The notes: generated by a model not told the origin, from the letters alone. Shown: positions 35,496 through 47,893, counted from the first letter of the stretch. The stretch: DNA of 64,000 nt from Xanthostigma xanthostigma (GCA_963575645.1 OY754466.1:16718001-16782000), one strand, 5' to 3'. Translations and numbers: made by a program.

Positions 35496-36484
35496 AATTG
35501 GTTGTCTGTAAAGTCGGTTTACGGACGATAGTTTTACGTGATAACGTATTCCGTAATACATAACCTAAATTTATATAATAATTATAATAATTCGAATCTA
35601 TGATATTGCATCTTTCGCTTCAAATTTAGGTAAATTTTATTAAGTAGAATAATAAAACACTATAAAAAGTACACTATTATTATATAAAAAACAACTATGG
35701 CATGTATCTCTTTTGCGCATGCGCCGATTTTCCCCAAAAAATTTACAAAAATTTCTAGTAAAAATAGATAGAGTAAAAACCGTTTTAAAAACTTATTATT
35801 ATATAAAACATCATTATAAGAGATATATTCTTTTACGCATGCGCCGATGTTCCCCAAAAACAATAGGCCACTTCATATTTGCATATCAAACATCCTCCCA
35901 AAATTTGGTTTCAATCCGCTTATCCTTTGTGTCGGAATGATAAGAAATGTCAAAAGTGACGTTTGCAACTGTCAAAGTATTATGTTCTAATAATAATTAG
36001 TTATTCCAATACTTAACTTAGAAGGCGTTCCATTTCACAAAATACGAATGTCAAAAAATTGAATTAAACATTAGAAATGCAGCCGTTTTCATGTTAAGAC
36101 AAGACATACGTTATTTTCTAATTTCCATGTACGGCAAACAAAGACGACAGACCGCGTCGCGCCATGCATTAGACAACATTGCATTTATATTTTATACAGC
36201 TATTTTTCTATATAAATTTGTATAAAAAAACTGTTTAGGCAAATTCTGTTATACGAAATCTATGTAAAATGTTCTCCTCTTTCGTTTAAGACTGGTTTCA
36301 AACCAATCTGATTTAAACTGAGCGAGAAATTAGCAAAAAGCACGCACAGGGTCAGGCGGAACGTTACGCGTTACGCGTTACGAACGTTAGGAACGTTACG
36401 TTACACTTTTTCGTGCATGCAGTCGGTGTTTTATCAATTTATAAGATTGGTGATTCATCAATTTATAAGACGTTATCACGTCAA
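35496..36484 (+). repeat. Dispersed repeat with minisatellite tail, interrupted copy
   Basis: The head (35496-35640) and tail (36338-36484, with minisatellite at 36359-36409) match the 24.0-kb copy. The middle is replaced by about 700 bases including two partial copies of another dispersed repeat (35695-35930). The tail runs directly into the next copy. Confidence 0.65.
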
Positions 36485-37120
36485 AAAATTGGTTGTCTGT
36501 AAAGTCGGTTTACGGACGATAGTTTTACGTGATAACGTATTCCGTAATACATAACCTAAATTCTACATATAATAATTATAATAATTCGAATCTATGATAT
36601 TGCATCTTTCGCTTCAAATTTAGGTTAATTTTATTTATTTAAATTACTCACCATATAATATAATTGTTTTTTTTTAACTTTCTTTCTTTCGTATTTTTAT
36701 TTTAAGTCTCAAAGATTAGCTGTCATAATATTTATAAAACAATTGTTTCACTGTTTATAATATAAAATTCCAAAACCTACTTACAATATTTAAGTATTTT
36801 CATACGTCAAAAAATTGATTTTTATAATGATAAAATTTGTAAGAAAACGATTTTTTCGAGAGATGAGACCTAGCTAAAACGATTTTTTGCCCCCCAAAAT
36901 CCCTTTTCAGTAAATTTCATCCAAATCGTTAGGGCCGTTTTCGAAAAAAGCACGCACAGGGTCAGGCGGAACGTTACGCGTTACGAACGTTAGGAACGTT
37001 AGGAACGGTACGTTAGGAACGTTACGTTAGGAACGTTACACTTTTTCGTGCATGCAGCCGGTGTTTTATCAATTTATAAGATTGGTGATTCATCAATTTA
37101 TAAGACGTTATCACGTCAAA
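36485..37120 (+). repeat. Dispersed repeat with minisatellite tail, tandem second copy
   Basis: Full-length copy that matches 23993-24612 almost base for base. It begins exactly where the preceding tail ends (GTTATCACGTCAAAAAATTG). Minisatellite at 36966-37039 with AACGTTAGG units. Confidence 0.8.
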
Positions 37121-37140
37121 ATAAATTAATTTTGTTAATC

Positions 37141-37545
37141 AAGTGCATGTCAACTAGCTGTATTAACTCGGCGTTGCTTGGGAACGACATACATCTCATC
37201 GTAAAGCCTTTAAAATAATCTTTTTAACTATTCATGGAAATCGCATAGAAATCGGTTAAGAGTTTTCAAGTTTATAACGTTTAGACACACCGACAGACGT
37301 CGCGATATTATTATGTAAGGTTATGAAGTGATAGTGGCGGAGGTACGGGTTTTATGGTGGAAACGAAAGAGCGATTATTATATCTCAAATTTTTGATCGT
37401 ATTCCTGAAAACCACTTGGAAATCAATTAGAAAGTATCCGAGTTTATCGTGTTTACACATACAAGCTTGTTAAATACCTTACGTTGGTATACAATTATGG
37501 TTGAGGTGCGGGTTTTTATGGTGGAAGTAACGGAGCACTTGTTTT
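37141..37545 (+). repeat. Dispersed repeat, inverted partner of 32.5-33.0 kb
   Basis: AACTCGGCGTTGCTTGGGAA, GGCGGAGGTACGGGTTTTAT and TTGAGGTGCGGGTTTTTATG. It starts about 20 bases after the tandem minisatellite repeat ends. The pair could be two insertions, or the ends of one 5-kb unit filled with later insertions. Confidence 0.7.
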
Positions 37546-37569
37546 TATTTGTTTTCAAGATTAAGTTAA

Positions 37570-39969
37570 TGTTTTTGTAACGTGATGTTATTTGTTACTT
37601 TATTTTTGGGTAAAAAAATAAAATATACTCTTCAACTCAAAAAGTGTGATGTTTATTGGTATTAAATAATTGCCGTAGTTTTGATTAGTTTTAAAAATAA
37701 GATAAATTAATATTACTGTTCTCTTTCGCGAATAATTGTTTTATTAATGTGGTATATTGTTGGGCATCAAGCCTCGCCACATTCAAAAAATTATGAAGAG
37801 AGGTTTTAAGAATTTTTAATTCGACGTCGTGAAACAAAAATTATTAACTGACTGCAAAAATGATTTTTAATTTTAACGTTTGGAATTTTTTTCATAGAAA
37901 TTAGATTGCATAATAACTAGATTACGGCATTGAGCGGGTGCAGACGAAACTCAAACAGTGGCGTACTGTTTGGGAACGTAGCATAATTAATAATTAAATT
38001 AATTATGTTACATTTTCTTATCGCTTCATTTTCAATAATAAATTGAAATTTTAAATTGGTGTTAGCCACAAATAACCTTATCAGTTGATGACCTTTAAAA
38101 AAACTATCAGCAATAGATGTTTTAAAAGGTGGTTCACTAAGCGTTTTCTAGGTTTGAAGCATTTCTCTAAAAATATTATTTTATATCTATTGGCAATAGT
38201 CAAATAATCTAGTTTTCTTAAAAAGTCTATGCGACACTGAGGTCTCAAGCTCGTGCTACCTCCGTATGCGCGGTGACCAATTAAACTTAGTTACAATTTT
38301 TATCAAAACGTTAAAAACAAAAATATTTAGTTTTAATTCAAACTCGCGGTTTTGCGACTGTGCAGTGATTTGCCATTGCGAATGACCTCAGTTGTCGAGT
38401 GTGTCTAATCATTAATTTGCACTCCAAATAAGAATAATTTATTACTAATACTTCGTACATAATACAAAAATATATTATCGCTATTTAAGGTATATAAATG
38501 TATAAATAGAATCAATTGTCACGTCGGAGGGCTGTAGAAACCCTCAACTTAGAAACAATATTTATGGTACATTAGTTTCACACAATGACCATTATTCGAT
38601 AGTGATTAATTAGAGATCAATGATATTTACCAGTAAAAATATTGTTAAGATTTTCGACACCCCTTCCTCAAACGTACGAAGAAGAAGAAAACAACACGTT
38701 TGAAGTAATGTAGAATGCAATATAGGTACGACGGGAACAAGGCGTTGTAACATCCTGCGGCGTCACGCTAAACATTATTGCCAACGACAACGTACTACGG
38801 CGTTGGCAACTGCCAACTATCTAAACATCGACGTTAACAAGGGTTGACCACCAAAACCCAATATGTTAAATACGCACTCGCGCTGTGTTTCGTAAATAAT
38901 TAATTAATAGCTTATTGAGGACCCTACATAGGTCCGGCAAACTGTAATTCTATATTTAGCGCTCTAGAACGTCTGTAATTTATAAGTGGGAAAAGTTATA
39001 CAGTACAGCCGGCAAACAGTGACTACTACCCGCTATACAGCAGATAAACTTGTTTTCACAAAATCTTTCTCAAAATATTTTGACACGCAAATGAAAATTT
39101 ACCAATATTTATTATCTCAAATAAATTAAGACTTGGTTTTAGTAGAGCCGGTATTATATTCCTATAAGTCTTTTACCATTCCAACACCTCAATGGTACTA
39201 ATTCAGGTCAAAATTTACTTTTCAAAATTTTACAATATATGTACGTTTTGAGGCCACAAAATAATATAAAACTCGCACGAAAAATTGCATTTCAATAATA
39301 TGGATTGGTACTGACCTCAGATAAAAACTGGCTTTAAATTCATAAATATTAACTATATTCCAAACTTTAAAATAAAATTATTTACACTTAATATAGTACA
39401 AGATACCAATTTGCCTCGATTTTCACTCGTCGAGTTTCCTAATGAAATTTGATAATATAATATTATATTAATAAAGAAAAATTGAGTTAGTTGCCAATCA
39501 ATTTCCTGGCATAGCTATTTTTAATAAAAAAATAAAGTTGTTAATTTTATTTCTGAAATGTAGTTATTGGGTTTTCAGATAAATTTATTACCAATCGAAT
39601 ATAAAATATGTATATCGATAAAATGCCAAAGATTGGTCGACATTTTGATTCCTGGCATAAAACCAGGTATAGACAGGCACCTTCGAATTAGTATTTTATA
39701 GGGTTTTCTATATTGTCATATATGAAAATGTACACAATTTAATGTAGGTAACCATGGCAACAAATAACAAATATCAGATATAATTTTTATTAAAAATAGC
39801 TGTGCCAAGAAATTGAATGTCAATCAAAACAATTCTTTTTTATTAATACATTATATTATCAAAATTCAAATTTCATTAGAAAACTCGATGGGTAAACATC
39901 GAGTCAAACGGGATCTTAGACTATAAGAACATTTCGCACAACACAGTGAGCGCCAGATAAAAGATCTAA
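37570..39969 (+). other. Intron sequence upstream of the receptor exon
   Basis: No second receptor exon was recognised here. The stretch is AT-rich, with a few more GC-rich patches (38220-38290, 38690-38850) that do not translate into GPCR-like segments. At 39173-39260 lies a short copy of the dispersed repeat also seen at 9.4, 17.5, 25.4 and 35.7 kb. The exons for TM1-3 must lie further upstream or outside the window. Confidence 0.5.
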
Positions 39970-39989
39970 CGACATTCGTTTGTTTGCAG
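39970..39989 (+). promoter_or_regulatory. Splice acceptor of the receptor exon
   Basis: A pyrimidine-rich tract ending in TTTGCAG immediately precedes the open frame, and the protein similarity starts at the next complete codon. The intron would be phase 2: one base (A) left in this exon completes the preceding codon, which fits the Arg of the DR(Y/F) motif. Confidence 0.85.
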
Positions 39990-40767
39990 ATTCATCGCCA
40001 TATGGTGGCCACTGAAATGTCAGATCACCAAACGTCGCGCACGTAACATAATCGTGCTCATCTGGCTGATATCGTTCATCACCACAATTCCGTGGGCATT
40101 ATTTTTCGACCTGGTGGTGATCTTCAGCGACGCACCCGACATTCAACTCTGTCTCGAAGTATGGCCGGACTCGCTCAACGGCGCACTCTATTTCCTGTTC
40201 GCTAATCTGGTCTTCTGTTACATCCTGCCGATGATCTTAATCAGCATGTGCTACATCTTAATCTGGATCAAAGTTTGGAAACGCCACATTCCATCCGATA
40301 CGAAAGATGCGCAGATGGAACGAATGCAACAAAAATCGAAGGTCAAAGTTGTCAAAATGTTGGTTGCCGTTGTGATATTGTTTGTATTGTCATGGTTACC
40401 GTTGTATGTGATATTCGCGAGAATAAAATTGGGCGGCGACATTGAAGTCTGGGAAGAAGAGATACTTCCGATTGCAACGCCGATAGCACAATGGCTGGGC
40501 GCATCAAATTCATGCATCAATCCAATTTTGTACGCGTTCTTCAACAAGAAGTATCGTCGCGGTTTCATGGCCATCATCAAGAGCCGACGCTGTTGCGGAC
40601 GATTGCGTTACTACGAAACGGTAGCAATGATGTCGTCGTCAACGAGCATGCGCAAATCATCGCATTTCTACAACAATAACAACCAGTCGTCAACACGACG
40701 AGTGCCGCCTTGCACCACGGCTCAGGACAATGCTGTGTCGTACATCTTCAACAATACCGGTGTCTAA
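39990..40767 (+). CDS. SIFaR: SIFamide receptor, terminal exon (TM4-TM7 and C-terminus)
   Basis: This is a class A G-protein-coupled receptor exon of 258 complete codons, most like the insect SIFamide receptor (neuropeptide FF receptor-like clade), a plasma-membrane receptor in neurons. The reading frame begins right after the acceptor TGTTTGCAG. It opens with [18 protein letters not shown], which directly follows the DRY-type motif at the end of TM3. TM4 follows ([20 protein letters not shown]), then an extracellular loop with the conserved Cys ([10 protein letters not shown]). TM5 is [15 protein letters not shown], and the third intracellular loop is short and basic ([17 protein letters not shown]). 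TM6 carries the FxxxWLP signature ([17 protein letters not shown]), and TM7 carries NPxxY ([13 protein letters not shown]). A Cys pair ([10 protein letters not shown]) could be palmitoylated. The tail has a Ser-rich stretch and NNNN, and ends in NTGV then TAA. The intron is phase 2, because base 39990 completes a split codon. A GTG at 40054 inside the exon is not a start. Family assignment comes from remembered conservation of the family, so a close paralogue is possible but less likely. Confidence 0.93.
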
Positions 40768-41100
40768 ATCCTGGGAAAGGAAAAGCCACCGCGTCGTGGT
40801 CCTGGGTTCATCGATAAATTACATTGTTACTCAATACATTGTTATGCTGCGCATTATTATGTGCAGTGCGCTCGTGCATCTTCGCACGTTGTCGTTTGGA
40901 CATGCCGACAAATTATTTGTTGGAGTAGAGATTGTCCAAACGTTTCGGTGGGTCGTACAGTTAGATCTTTGCGTGTGATCTCTGTGCATTAAGGCGCAGA
41001 ATGAAATGTCGTCAAGCATTAAAAATTATATAATATTACCTATTATTATATAATAAGTATTATCTATCGATAACTGCCTAATAAAAGTATTGTTGTTATT
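40768..41100 (+). other. Probable 3'UTR with polyadenylation signal
   Basis: Non-coding sequence after the receptor stop codon, richer in G+C than the flanking DNA. The first clear AATAAA is at 41080-41085, about 310 bases after the stop. Several later AATAAA matches exist in the AT-rich DNA to about 46 kb, so the true 3' end is uncertain. Small open frames here on both strands look like chance. Confidence 0.5.
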
Positions 41101-44100
41101 GTAATTATTGTCTGTCGCGATCGTTCTTTGTCGATCATCTTTCGTTTGCAACAATATAGTGTACAGTATATTTTTATTATTGACTGATGATTGTTGGACG
41201 ACAATTGACAATCGTGACTTTGACTTGTCGATCTATTCTGGCTTGAAGCATGAAACACACGATCTTAGAATCATTTTTAGTTGGTAGTTGTTACACCTAC
41301 CGATGTAAAGTGCAGGGTATAAAATATTTTAAAAAATTCAAAGTATTTATCATTAATAATCGATTTCTATTAACTCTTGTCAAAATAATCATTTATTTTA
41401 AACGAAGTCGACGTAAAATATAATACTAGTTCTATTTATATTATTTAGTTTTAGAAAAGAAATCTTTTCTATAGCATAATAAATTGCTTTTATGGTGTTG
41501 GCATAACAATGTTAACATTAATAAGGTTAACGTAACGTAATGTTACTCAGCGAAAACACAATGTGATATGATATTGTTTATGCAGTATGCATTTGTTAAT
41601 GTAATTTTCGCTGAGTATTTTTTTAATGTGCTATTAATTATTGGAATCACAGTTTAGGAGGCAGCTGGATTAATCCTGCTTTATCACCATGGCAACTGTA
41701 GTAAGCGTACACACCAAAGTGTGCATCCATTTTGCTGTGCGACAGACCTGTCCTTGAAAACGGTTTGGTCGCACAATAATTATAATAAACAGTATAACAT
41801 AACAACGCAGTTACTTAATAAACAATAAATATTTTATAGATAAATGAAACTACCAAATGGTACAATAAGTTTATAGTAAACTAATAACAATTAATGCGCA
41901 CATTATTGGCACAAACGAATAATTATTGAAAAAAATGTAAATTATGCAAAATAATTTTGCGTTGTATTTGTAATCGATTGAAAATTATGTATATCAGTGT
42001 GTATAAAAACGTTTTAAGGTAATTTGTAACAAAATTACTTAATTCTATTGTGCGATTAAAAATTGTACCGCTAGGTGTCACCTATAAACACTTTTCTGCA
42101 TTTTTATTATTTTCATATTTCGTATTAACATACTAGTGTATTTTCAATACAAGTTTTCAAAAAAAATCGGTGACTAAAGCAACGGATAATCTGAAAATAT
42201 TGTAAAATATTGTCTATTTTACTTTAAACATTGACAATAATTATTAATAAAATACATGCAGTATAATAAACTGTTTAAATTGTCCTTTGCATGTCCAATA
42301 CAAAACAATATCAGAAAATAAATTGTAACAATGCAAGTCTTAGATATTAATTATGAATTTACATAGAGCTGAAATTATTGAAAGAAAATTAATACTCAAT
42401 ATTATGCATTAGCACTAAAATCAATTACTTTTCGAATCTTCAGATAATAATACACTAATCAATTAATTAATCAAAACTAGTAAAAAATTGTTTCAAATTT
42501 TAGGTAGTATGAAAAAGTATTAAGCGTTTTAGAGTAATACTAAATTTTTGGCTGAGTCGTAAACATGGTTCACATTTTAATAACAGTCGTAAAAAATGTT
42601 TGAAAGTGCAAAAAGTCAAGTCAAAAAAATAAAAACACTAAGAAGTGATATAAAAGTTTTAATTTCATTAATCAAAATTTTCCTTGAAAACGAATCTTTG
42701 TCTAAAAATATCTTGTATATGGTTTCATATCTATGAATCGCTTTCAGATGTTTCGAAATCAATTAAGGTAATACTAAAACAATTTTAACGACTGTCGTTA
42801 AAAATTTTACTAAATCGTGTAGCGGCTCGGCAATTTTATACACACTGTGTATACATAAAAATCACTTCTTTAACGTACACATTTTCACGTCAAAAATACG
42901 GTGTTTAAATAGAAAAATGCAAATTATTAATTAATATTTCGTAGTAAATATTTTCTAACTCCATATTATTTTATTATTTTCAAATATAACATTGTGTAAT
43001 GGGAGCGGTTCCCGACGCCTCAATTGTGATCGACCATTTTTAAATTAATTTATACTTGACTAAATAGATAATTTATATAATATTGCATTAAGGAGAAAAG
43101 CGACCAAGTGCAAGCCAAACTGACATTAAGTGTTCTGCGGTATTTAGATTTTTCCAATTTGTTTTATATATCAAAAACTATCTTATGTATTGCAATGCTG
43201 GTAATTTCAATATTCTTGATTTTTTCAGATTTTTCTGAACCATAATTTCAGAGATATTATGGTGGAGAGACAATTTCCTAAAGGATTTTTTTGGAGAAGT
43301 GTTAAAAAATTTTTCTATGAAATGTTTCCATGGTTACAGCATTGTATTTCTAAGTAGATGCATTGCCCACTCACGTATTTTAACTGAGTTCATTTTTATG
43401 ATGATTTCAATACCTAAACAAAAACAATTTAGCAACAGAATAATCTGTGATTTTTTCGAAATACTAAACTTTAACATGTTGCTTATAATCAATGTTCACG
43501 TTATGAAACACGGGCTAAATTTATTTAAGATTTTTTCGATTAATACCTGCTGTAGGAATAAATGGCATGGGATAAACAATCTACAAAGGTTTTATTTTTT
43601 TTTTCTTGAATAATTTCTTAATAATATTGTTGTTTTCTATGCGTCACTAGCTTTCTTTAGATATTCCACTCGACGGGGTTGATTTTTATCATTTTTTCAT
43701 ATCCTGTCTGAACCTCTATTATTAGCCTTAATCATCCGAATTCTTTATCCATATCTAAATTATAGCATTGAACCATAACAAGCTTTTAAAAAACCAAATT
43801 TCAAGTCTCGAGCTTGTACCGTTTGGGTCTAGAAACTTATGACAGACACTGGTGTGAGGCCAAGAGTTCCGTTGGTACGTTTTACATATTTTATATGCTA
43901 TGTAATAGTTTATTTTGTCATTTAAAAACATGAAACTGATCAATTACAGGTAGATGGTCGGAAGACAATGCTTTGATCGTACTCTAAAATAAAATAGTTG
44001 AAAATAAAAGAGTTTTATAAAAACGATAACTACTTTGTTGTTAATTTAAAATGATATAAAATATGGAGTTAGTTGATAACAATTTAACTATGAATAAAAA

Positions 44101-46200
44101 TCACTGAAAGCTTTTAGAGGTTCAAAAATCAATTATACGTTTATAAAACGAATTGTGAGCATGTTATAGATTATTATATAAAAACATGGTCTGAGCTGGT
44201 AACAGAAAGCTTTAATTATTAAATACACAAAAGATCCTTAGTCAAAAGCCGTCGTTACAGTCTACAAAAATCGTCACGGCAACGTGTTAATCCTCGGTTC
44301 ACGTTAGTATTGTGTTGCGTCATTATGAACTGAACTTAACATACCATCGCGGCAACGTAACGTTAACGTCGCATTGCGTTTTTCTGAACTGGGCTTAACA
44401 CTCGGCGTAATACGTTGGTTGTAGTTGTATTTTTAATAAATATTAACAATCGATTTTCAATCAGTTTTCTTTATCCATATTTTGTTTTCGCAAGACTAAA
44501 TAAAACAAAAACGTAATAATCAAACTACCGTTAATCGGGCACAAAGTAAACAGACACCATTGTGTAAATCAAAGACATTATAATTTATGGATATTTATTA
44601 TTATTTTCTTTTTGAGTTTAGCTAACAGACTAAATCAAAAATTCTTCTGCACCTTTTTCTATACCCTGCATCTTTCGTTCAACTGTTTTTTTTTTTTTCA
44701 ATTCAACTGTTTATTTCACTATTTCAGTTCAACTGTTTGTTTACCTATTCTTCTATCACAATAAGGATTACAAAAGAGCACGTGTTTTACAATTTCTGCT
44801 TGCACTAATCACGATGCATGCTACGCAATCGGATATTCCAAACCTATAAGAGTCCGTCTGCTTTTTTGTTTTTATTAATTTTTTTCAATATTCAAAGTTT
44901 ACAAATATCAACTAAAACTGGAAGAGTACGTGTTCTGCCAGCCAATTAAGCTTTCGAGCAGCAAAGAAGAACAGATTTTACTGTAAGAAATAGCGTTCTT
45001 GATTCGCCTGCACTATATATTATGTAGATGTAAAGGATTTAAACGCATTTTTTGGGTGAGTGAGTCGTATCCCAAACAAGTTGACTTGTATTTGAATATT
45101 TTTTTTTTTACTTTTAGTCGAAAAGAACTAATAAAAAATTACTAGCGTGAAGAAGTATTTAATTTCTAAAATTGCAAATTATTACTCGAATTTTAATTTT
45201 CTTATCTTCTGCAGTTTCGGATTTATTTTAATAATTATGAAAAAAAGACAAAAATACCTCAATTAAAAATATAACTACAGCCTTTCGATAAATAAAAATG
45301 AAAAAATTTGTAACGTGCACGTGACAAGGATCAGATAATAAATTTTACTGCTAGTAAATAATCTTTGGGCATTTTAGCGCTTTTGCAATTTCAAAAGAAA
45401 AAAAATCAATATTTTGAAAATAATATTAAAACGTTTTATTGTCGTTATAAAAGATTTAAAAAAAATACAATTCAACTAGAAATAATACCTGTTTAGCGTT
45501 CAAATGATTTTTGTAAAAATTGAACTATAAAAATTTGGCTGAATATGGTGCAGAATTAAAGTTTGTCTGTAATGTTTCCACATTACAATAAATAAAACAA
45601 AAATAGTTAAATAATAAAATATGTTCAAAATGAAAAACATAAAACCCTGTTTAATGAATTTTAATATTTGATCAATTTATTGAAAATTTGCTGAACGAAA
45701 ACTACGAGTAGAAGTGACACTTCTTAACTGCTTTGCCTATCCAACCACAGTGCCAACCAAACACGTTGTGTGATTTATAAATAGTGCGTTACCCAACCAT
45801 AGATGGCAACGCTAGCAAAACGCACACAATATAACGTGCATCTTTTCATTCTCAATTTTTTTCGACATTCCTCGCTGCAGGAATTTCACTTCAAAAAAAA
45901 AAGACTACCCAAACCAGTCGTCTGCTAATTGTAGAGAATACGCCACAGGAAGTACTTTCATTTGATCTGTCTCCCTGTAATTCAGCGACACAAGTTGACT
46001 CACAAAAGTTTACCCGACGAGTCATCTATAAATTTTTGCACAACAATGCGAATAATTTGATTACTAAACGCACCCTTTTTGAATCGTGACTTTGAATTCG
46101 TGACTAATTGCATATTTTCATTCTCTCCACTCCTTGAATAAATTGATAAATTAGGGGTTATGGCTTAATAGCCCGTTATGCACGTCATCCTAGAAGAAGT
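41101..46200. other. Repeat-poor AT-rich block after the receptor gene
   Basis: No dispersed repeats of the families seen elsewhere were recognised across about 5 kb. A plus-strand frame of 104 codons (43299-43613) has no recognisable domain and AT-driven composition. It may include extended 3'UTR or regulatory DNA. A TTCAACTGTTT motif is repeated three times at 44679-44740. Confidence 0.5.
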
Positions 46201-46224
46201 TTTGTGCTCCCTCTTGCCCTGGAT

Positions 46225-46780
46225 CTAGTCCTCCAGTAGTTTGGATCTTCTCATGAACTCCGAAAGAATGGTGACTAGATTGTCCTGAGAACATACTCCA
46301 CTCTCATCAATGTATTCAAAGATAGCTGTTCTCCTGTAGGCTAGATCCTCACATTCGATCAGTAAATGGTTGACTGTTTCGTCCTCCATTTCACAAAATC
46401 TACACTGTGTCGATTCCTGACGTATGCGCATTGTGTGTAGATGCTTTCTCAGGAATGCATGACCGGTTAAGAGCCCAACCACTTTCCTGAGTTTAGGTCT
46501 ACTGAGTTTCCCATGTAAGTTTCCTGGTTTGCTGATTGCGGGTCCAAATTTTGACAGTTTGTTGAATGTTCTGGTCCAATGAACTTCGCAAAAGCTCCTT
46601 GTCGAACAAGGCTATTCTCCATCTCATTGCCCCAGATACCTTCAAAACCCCGTACCCACATTAAACATACATTGTTCTTAGTTCCGTGGTCATTGAGTGA
46701 ACCATTCCTTACACATTTCAAGATATTTTTCTCTTCAGCAGCGTTTCCGTAAGTCAACATGACTGTCGCTGAGAATCAAC
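46225..46780 (-). pseudogene. Non-LTR retrotransposon fragment, RNase H and C-terminal end
   Basis: On the minus strand one frame gives an RNase H-like end, with SDS upstream and then VCLMWVRGFEGIWGNEM and NSLVRQGAF. This corresponds to the W(V)PGHxGIxGNExAD block of non-LTR RNase H domains, but the usual His of PGH is not present. After about 46530 the frame shifts, and the second frame continues as KLRKVVGLLTGHAFLRKHLH followed by a Cys/His cluster (CRFCEMEDETVNHLLIEC), typical of the extreme C-terminus of RNase H-bearing non-LTR elements (I/LOA/R1-like). The reverse transcriptase is absent upstream. This is a dead 3' fragment, with its breaks as described. It lies about 220 bases from a large foldback element. 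Confidence 0.8.
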
Positions 46781-46995
46781 GACATTAAAGAAGAGGTGGA
46801 TAGGAAGAGTGTGGCCAACGATCGCTGATTGCTTGTCGCCATTTTAAATGAATTCCGGGATCTACCCAAAATTTGTGTTCGTTGCCGCGATTACTATACG
46901 ACGTGTTTTGTATCATGTGTGTCAAAGTTTCCAAAATTATTTCCGCGGAAAGCCTAAATGTTCTTTGAAAATTTTTGAAAATAATTAATAGGCCA

Positions 46996-47893
46996 AGAGC
47001 TAGCTACGGAAATTGGTTTGCAATTTATAGAGCAACGAAATCCCTCTAGTTAGTATGCCATACTATCATTATTAATTAATCCGGGCGCCTGGCAGCTGTT
47101 CAGCTGTGGGTGTGAGAGTAGATGGGCAACAAAGGGGTTGTAAAATCAATTGAAGGTGTGCAATTTATAGAGCTCTGTGTTTGGTGTTATATTATAGCTA
47201 ATTATGTATTTAATTCGAATATAACAATGCCAGGCGTTTTAATTGGGGAAAAGTAGTGCCAGGTGACATTCAAGGTGCGGGAAAAAGTGCCAAGTCGTGG
47301 CTTTTTTCGATCAGTGCGAAATTCGCGCCACGTGGTTTCGGACCGCCTACTAGCGGAGACCGGCGTTCCCACGTGGCTGTTTTCGATCAGTGCGAAATTC
47401 GCGCCACGTGGCTTCGAACCGCCTACTAGCGGGGACCAGCGTCCCCACGTGGCTTTTTCGATCAGTGCGAAATGCGTGCCACGTCGCTTCGAGACAAGGA
47501 GAGAATAAACAGTAGAATGAAAGAAATAAAAAAGAAACATCGAAAAATTGGTTTACAGCCGGCGAAGATATTGTACTCTATAAATGAGACGACTTTGGCA
47601 CTTTTTCCTGCACCTTGGATGTTACCCGGCACTACTTTTCCCCCAATTAAAACGCCTGGCAATGTTATATTTGAATTAAATACATAATTAGCTATAATAT
47701 CACACCAAACACAGAGCTCTATAAATTGCACACCTTCAATGGATTTTACAACCCCTTTGTTGCCCATCCACTCTCTCACCCACCGCTGAACAGCTGCCAG
47801 GCGCCCGGATTAATTAATAATGATAGTATGGCACACTAACTAGAGGGATTTCGTTGCTCTATAAATTGCAAACCTATTTCCGTAGCTAGCTCT
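46996..47893. mobile_element. 898-bp foldback element
   Basis: Left arm starts AGAGCTAGCTACGG and is mirrored at the right end (CCGTAGCTAGCTCT). Arms of about 297 bases (46996-47292 and 47597-47893) are nearly identical inverted copies sharing GGGCGCCTGGCAGCTG, GCAATTTATAGAGC and GCCAGGCGTTTTAATT. The central 300 bases hold a tandem repeat. No reading frame looks like a transposase. Target duplication was not evident. Confidence 0.85.
47304..47490 (+). repeat. 76-bp tandem repeat in the foldback core
   Basis: CGATCAGTGCGAAATTCGCG recurs with a one-base change in the third copy at 47308, 47384 and 47459 (periods 76 and 75). The unit also contains GCCTACTAGCGG, and CACGTGG occurs in successive units, giving several E-box-like CACGTG palindromes. 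The third unit is truncated. Confidence 0.85.

Noticed and set aside
40054-40056. Start codon for the receptor frame at GTG 40054
   Set aside because: The conserved protein continues upstream to the splice acceptor ([10 protein letters not shown]...), so this is an internal Val.
43299-43613. 104-codon plus-strand frame after the receptor gene
   Set aside because: No domain recognised and composition matches the surrounding non-coding DNA.
47202-47779. Overlapping 80-112 codon frames on both strands
   Set aside because: They come from the GC-rich tandem repeat in the foldback core and read through its arms on both strands.
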